Source: Apostichopus parvimensis
Taxonomy: Eukaryota; Echinodermata; Holothuroidea; Aspidochirotida; Stichopodidae
DNA: 28,233 nt
Direction: 5' to 3'
Assembly: GCA_000934455.1 (NCBI GenBank)
Contig: KN890313.1
Coordinates: forward strand, 5,875-34,107
Part shown: positions 23,135 through 28,233 of the stretch, piece after piece
How positions within the stretch are numbered: position 1 is the stretch's first letter
How the letters are laid out: each line of letters begins with the position of its first letter
Position numbers and translations under genes: made by a program
The notes under the pieces: model-generated
Databases searched by the model: none
What the model was told of the DNA's origin: nothing
What the model saw: only the letters and a program-made list of their open reading frames with translations

Positions 23135-25134
23135 TTTCCCTCATGACTTGACACAAGTAAAGTAGCGGCAATTTTGCCACAATGTTTAATTTTCTGAATT
23201 TTATTTCTTGGTAAACAACCCTCAACGTTCCATTCTGTATACATTGCTCTCTGGTAATGAACATGGGGAGCTTGGAGTCTAATGTAAATTGACTTTCAAA
23301 ATCAGTTGAACTTGTCTAGATGCTGAAGTAGCTGAACATCAATTTTGGAGTCAATTGTTGGATTGGGACTTTGCCTCATTCTGACCAAAGCTTCACACAT
23401 AATCCAATGCCATTATTGTACAGTACCGGAACCACCACATGTACTCCGATTAAGCCTTACAAAACGGGAAATGGACTGCTCCCCAAAATTCGTCCCAGAT
23501 CAAAAAGAATACTTATCAGGCTTCGCACGATAATGGACCAAATTTTTTCTTCTTCTGGAAATTGCCAAACAGGTTCTGATAACAACAGTTCCGAACAAAT
23601 TGAATCGAAAAGAAATCTGAGCACAAAACGAACGTTCTAGACACTTTGGGTGGTAGAATGAGAAGGAAGGTCATTGACCGGCAGGGTATGGTCATAGGGG
23701 GCGCAGTGTAGAATGGTTAACAGTTGATGCTAGACATGGTAGAACAATAGTGCTGAAGTTGAGGAGACAGGTAAATTCTATAAACTAAACATCCTGTTGA
23801 CTACAACCATCTGAACACTTCTAAAATGTGAAATGCTAACTTTTCTATCAAATACAGAAAAGTGTTTCCCACAATAGAATTTTCAACTGCTTATGCCCAA
23901 AAAGTTCATCATTCCCATCATGGTTTTGGCTTAAAGTTGGACTAAACTGTTCAAAAAAACTTCATTTTCTTTCTTTCTTGGAACACCTGTCTTATCATTT
24001 GTGTGTTAGGCTGGAAATGGTTCCATAGGATTGAGACAAAGTCAATACAAATTACACTCATTAAAGTTTGATTTTCTTTTTCCACTTTTTGTCAAATTAA
24101 CTTTTTCATTGTAACACAAACCTGGATGCCTGGATAAAACACCACCCCTTTCTTCAAATTGTTTTATCACACTATGGGATACTGCCTTTAGACAGATGAC
24201 ATGAACATAGTATCTGATTTTAATAATACCCATAACACTACCATGTGAAACCAGATAACCTTCGCAATGTTTTTACATAGGAAATCAAACCCGTAGAGAG
24301 GTCACGAAAATATACAATTTTCTGAGAAATCTATTCTTTGCTATTCTTCGGATGATTCACATGCACATGTATGTATTATGATGGTGATATACATTATTCC
24401 ATTGTATTTGTATTTAAGCTTAGAGACATAAATTACACTCAATCATTACTGGGTTCCAGACAGATTGTCTGAATTTCTCCCCAGAATTTTCATCTGAATA
24501 AATTTGTCATAATAAATGCAGGTCTTTGATCAATAATTTAATACATCAGATCAGAGACCCAGATATATGCATCACACACTTAAACAATGCAAAAATTTGA
24601 TATCCATATGCCTAGATATAAGAAGCTTCAACGATCCAGTTGTACTGGATTACCTTAACGAGTCCACAACACTGATAGATAAGTCGTCAAATTAACCAAA
24701 TAAATTTGTACTTTGCAAAGAGTAAAGCTCAAAAGTAGACAGTTAGAACAGGCCGCCCTGACAGAACCTTCACCCTATCTAGGTCAGAAGTTGACAAAGA
24801 ACTGGATCTGTTTGCCATGATCAAACAACAACCACGTAATAGTAAGAAATGTTTTGGCATTGAAATACCGATTAAAAAGCCGCAGAGCTAAGGTTTGTCT
24901 TGTGATAAAAGCAGGAGGTGCAAATAATGGACCCAAGTTCAAAACTACATTAAAAATGTTGTTTTAAACCAATGAGTGATTACGCCAATTAATTGTTGAC
25001 TTAAAGGACGTAAAGGATGAATTATAGCTGGAAGGTAACCAATCAGCCGATAAAAATAGCAACCAGTTTATACGTCCTATAACTGTTTAATGTCATGCTG
25101 GATATACACCCAGTGTAAGTGATGAAGGTAAGAG

Positions 25135-25378
25135 ATGTGGATAGCCTGTACCCAAAAGTGTGAACATGAAGTCCATGTACTTGTAGGTTGCAGGTTTCGA
25201 ATTCCCTGTGGATCTGTTGAATTGGTATGTGAATGTTTGATTCCTAGTTTTTCTGTTTATTTGTTTTTTGTTCCCTTCCCCCCTCCCTTGGTTTCCTTAG
25301 TCACTTTCCTACTTTATAAAGCGCTTTGAAACGCTGTATTAAGCGCTCTATAAGTGTAATTTATTATTATTATTAAGC
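25135..25378 (+). mobile_element. tRNA-derived SINE with LINE-like 3' tail
   Basis: Seen: a B-box-like GGTTTCGAATTCCC (25193-25206) with an A-box-like segment (tagcctgtaccc, 25142-25153) at about tRNA spacing upstream. A non-coding body with a C-rich stretch follows. The 3' end has the arms agcgctt (25320-25326) and aagcgct (25341-25347), then ctataagtgtaattt and a TTA/ATT triplet tail (25361-25375). Family knowledge: pol III-type head plus a LINE-derived tail is the standard SINE plan. The tail closely resembles that of the CR1/L2-like LINE at 4868-5216 (gcgct, tataa, ttt(att)n), which suggests shared retrotransposition machinery. The 5' border is uncertain by some tens of bases, and target duplications are not evident. 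Confidence 0.7.
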
Positions 25379-27822
25379 ATCCTTCAATTCCCCTGCTAAC
25401 CTCCCCCCACCCATGTTCCCTTCCTGAGGGGTGGAATAATAACAGGCTCTTACAACACAATCATACAAGGAAAAAACACAGGCCTACAACCAGCGGTGAA
25501 GAACAGCTTTAGAACAAAAGACATCAGGTCATTTGGAACGAATAATAAAATTGCACAAAGTAAACAGGTATAATGAGACTCAGCAAAGTAAAAGTTTGAA
25601 AACTGAGCACGAAGGAACATGAACCCTTTCTGCACAGTGCGTTATTGCTTTGAATAAAAGCCTCACGCTATTGTTATGATTGTTGATTGTTTTTTTTTCT
25701 TTAACATGCTTAACGTGTTGTATTTTAACCTAAAGGGAACTACTGAATATTACCGTTTTTGAAGAGAATGAAACAGAAACAAACATGGAGGTGATTGTAG
25801 TTCTTTCACATTATTATTATTGGGTCATAACCTAAACACTCTATACGAAGTTAGAGCAGTTTACCAGTGTTACTATATTTTTTTTACAAACACCTCTGTT
25901 GAAGTTGAACCCTACCACAGTTCATTCACACATCAAAGTCTAAGTACCCTACGGAAAAAAAAAATATATATACGTAGATCCATAGCAATGCAGATTTCAA
26001 TGTTCATCTAAATACAGTCAGTGCATATTGATTGTAGACATTCGAACTATGAAGCCATATTGTAAAACAATGTACTGTACTTAAAACAGCTTCTGTTTCT
26101 CTCATTTTAGCACATTACAGGGTACTTCAATCTACTTAAACCCCCCCCCCCCCAAAAAAAACAAAAAAAATGCAATTCATGTCATTTCATTGACAAGCTT
26201 CAATTCATTCAAAACTATGGAAGGAAAGGTGGACACTTTTGCAATATTTCTTGGTATGTGGTTTATAAACCTGTGAGATTCAAGCATCTGCGTAAAATAA
26301 TTCACTATCTACTGGAATCACCAATTGCTTGTTGGGTTAATAGCGGAATATAAATCTATGAAAAATCTTTGATTTTGTTAATTGCCATTTTATTTTTAAT
26401 AAGAATGGAGTAAAGTATTGATAAATGTTGTTCGTTTTACAGTATTCTCTTCAATTTTTGGGTGTGCAGTATCATCACCTGGTGCATTTTAAGATTGTGG
26501 AAGTATATTGCCATAACAAGGTTAATGCTTTTAGGTTATCTATCACTCCTGCCAAATAATACAGACCTGAAATTTATGTAAATAATATATATAAATCCTT
26601 TCTGACAAGTCACGTCATCAAAAGAAGAAAAGAAAATAGGGTACCTACTACCTAGTCTTGCTATATCATACAAACACACAAACATACACACACATATACA
26701 CCATTAAGAATGTACCTATAGGTACCACATATAGTTATTGCCATGTAATGGCAGTATAGGCCACAGAAGAGTTCGGAAGGCAGTAAAAATTTGTGAGCCT
26801 TCATGCCTTTTCGTTTTTTTTGTCTGCTTTCTTGGTAGTCACTGAGATTATAGAAATGGTGAAAAATAGGAAGTGCACAAGATGACATGCTACTTTAATC
26901 CCTTCTGCAGGTAGTACTGTAGCATTGACTGCTTATCTCTCCTATCATAAAGATGGGCCCTTTAAACTGTCAATGCATCCAATAACATCCTACTTTTAGT
27001 GAACTTGGGGTTGATATGCGCACTCATTAGGACTTAAGTTATGATTGATTGGCTATTCTTAACCATGCATGGCTCATATAAACACCCTGGGAGGGAGACA
27101 TGACTGTACCTGGGTGGTGCTGAATTACTATCAAACCTGGATCAGATCTCAGAAATTACTCAAAGTCACTTACAGTAGGATGAATCCAGTACACAATGAA
27201 CCTTTATCAACTTTTTATAAAGCTGTATGCTTTCGAGCTTCATCCAAATGTGATAACAATGTAACTTAGATTTATTAACAGTTGCTCTTCTTACTGATTT
27301 TGTGTGAAGAGGCTTAAAGGTCAAGAATATCAAACAATAAATGAAAGATATAGGCATATACATATATATGTAAATTTAGAGTTGGTATGTTGCCGTAAAC
27401 TGATGCAAACGCAATATATTACTGTGTGCCTTACCAAATTATGTGCTGGTAGAATTAGTTCAAATTTAATTAACTCTGGTAGCAGCATCTAACACTCTTA
27501 AACTAGGTTTACAGCATGTCTATATTTTATACCTTTGCACCCAATAGTCTCAAACGCCAAAAATCATACTTTAAGACAAACATCAACTTTATCTATTTAT
27601 TCCTGAAGATAATTTTGTCGCATGTTTTTAATATCTATAAACTACAACTGAATGCAGGTTTGGCTACCAGTGCTCTTTAGCAGAGACAAACATGTTGAAA
27701 TGAATCAAATTTAAACCCTAAACTGTTCCCCTGCCCCTGGCTCCTACATCATAGTCTATTGTACGAGTATGCTCCCGAATTCCACTGTTCACTTTAAAAA
27801 TATTTTAGCTTCTTAATATTAC
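25379..27822. other. Intergenic or intronic stretch without a recognisable gene
   Basis: AT-rich, with a C13/A-rich homopolymer block (26141-26170), an imperfect CA-rich stretch (26670-26700) and open frames of 61-75 codons without motifs. I see no exon with convincing splice sites. Confidence 0.55.
26141..26170 (+). repeat. C13 run followed by A-rich run
   Basis: Thirteen C followed by two A runs split by a single C. It is low-complexity sequence that may be miscounted in the assembly. Confidence 0.9.
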
Positions 27823-28233
27823 ACCCTCAGTTCCTCTCCCCCCCCCCATCCCCTCCCCCTTCAACTTCAATCCTTCCACAGTACTACTCATTATGCAATC
27901 ATAAGCATCCTTGCACAGCAACTCCATTAACACTGAAGAGGACACTCCCTTGCCATCATACCCTCAGTTCTCCCATCTCCCCCCACCCCTCTTCAACTTC
28001 AATCACAGTACTACTCATTATGCAATCATTAGCCTCCTTGCACAGCAACTCCATCACCACTGAGGAGGACACTCCCTTGCCATCATACCCTCAGTTCTCC
28101 CATCCCCCTCCCCCCGCCCCCTCTTCACTTCAATCTTTCCACAGTACTACTCATTATGCAATGATTAGCCTCCTTGCACAGTAACTCCATCACCACTGAG
28201 GAGGACACTCCCTTGCCATCATACCCTCAGTTC
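27823..28233 (+). repeat. Tandem array, unit about 127-137 bases, three copies plus, running off the window
   Basis: The word accctcagttc starts units at 27823, 27960, 28087 and 28223, giving spacings of 137, 127 and 136. Each unit has a C-rich segment of variable length, then cttcaatc, cacagtactactcattatgc, ccttgcacag, and a ctga(a/g)gaggacactccc segment. Copies 2 and 3 are more alike than copy 1, especially at the ccatcaccactgaggagg end. Length differences come from the C-rich segment. The array continues beyond 28233. Confidence 0.95.

Larger units (their letters stand above)
19326..25134. other. Upstream region without a confirmed gene; repeats and possible exons
   Basis: It holds a 30-base tandem duplication (20457-20516), a CpG-rich spot with an agatggcggc word (21278-21365), a 13-base inverted repeat (22051-22063/22159-22171), a well-formed acceptor-like tract before 22213, a 12-base G run, a dispersed repeat copy (23056-23134) and a CpG-rich open segment (23400-23640). 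None gives a protein I recognise. Confidence 0.5.

Noticed and set aside
25135..25210. Genuine tRNA gene at the B-box-like site.
   Set aside because: The cloverleaf does not close (no acceptor-stem pairing), and the sequence continues into a SINE body and LINE-like tail.
27823..28233. Hammerhead ribozyme in the tandem array (ctga(a/g)ga followed by the small hairpin ggacactcc).
   Set aside because: No GAAA follows the hairpin in any copy, so the catalytic core is absent.

Overview
The window looks like AT-rich nuclear DNA of an animal, most probably a marine deuterostome invertebrate such as an echinoderm. The organism call is low confidence; it rests on general composition, metazoan-type GT-AG introns, tRNA-derived SINEs, a CR1/L2-like LINE tail and an RFX5/RFX7-type gene. 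There are no bacterial-type genes, operons or CRISPR arrays. Almost all long open frames are chance, and the region is mostly intron or intergenic sequence with decayed repeats.

One protein-coding gene is well supported. It is on the minus strand and is an RFX5/RFX7-family transcription factor, represented by two internal exons (14470-14567, then 2083-2205) separated by a 12.26-kb intron. The two exons join in phase and together encode the leucine-rich N-terminal segment and the first part of the RFX winged-helix DNA-binding domain. The rest of the DNA-binding domain should lie beyond position 1, and the N-terminal exon(s) lie above 14567 or outside the window. A CpG-enriched patch at about 18900-19325 is the best candidate in the window for a promoter or 5' exon.

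Region by region: 1-2082 is downstream intron; 2083-2205 is the DNA-binding-domain exon; 2206-14469 is a giant intron holding a truncated LINE (4868-5216, minus), a tRNA-derived SINE (about 9355-9540, minus), minisatellites and microsatellites; 14470-14567 is the leucine-rich exon; 14568-28233 is upstream intron or 5' flank. The last stretch carries a hammerhead-ribozyme-like motif (16683-16721), the CpG-rich patch, a second SINE (25135-25378, plus) and a tandem array with units of about 127-137 bp (27823-28233) that runs off the end.

The most interesting non-gene signals are four. First, the hammerhead-like motif of the minimal type found in Penelope-like elements and retrozymes. Second, a shared 3' stem-loop and (TTA)n tail in the LINE and one SINE, suggesting the LINE mobilised the SINE. 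Third, an unnamed 79-bp dispersed repeat with two copies about 11 kb apart. Fourth, the CpG-rich patch. I see no convincing new multi-gene system.
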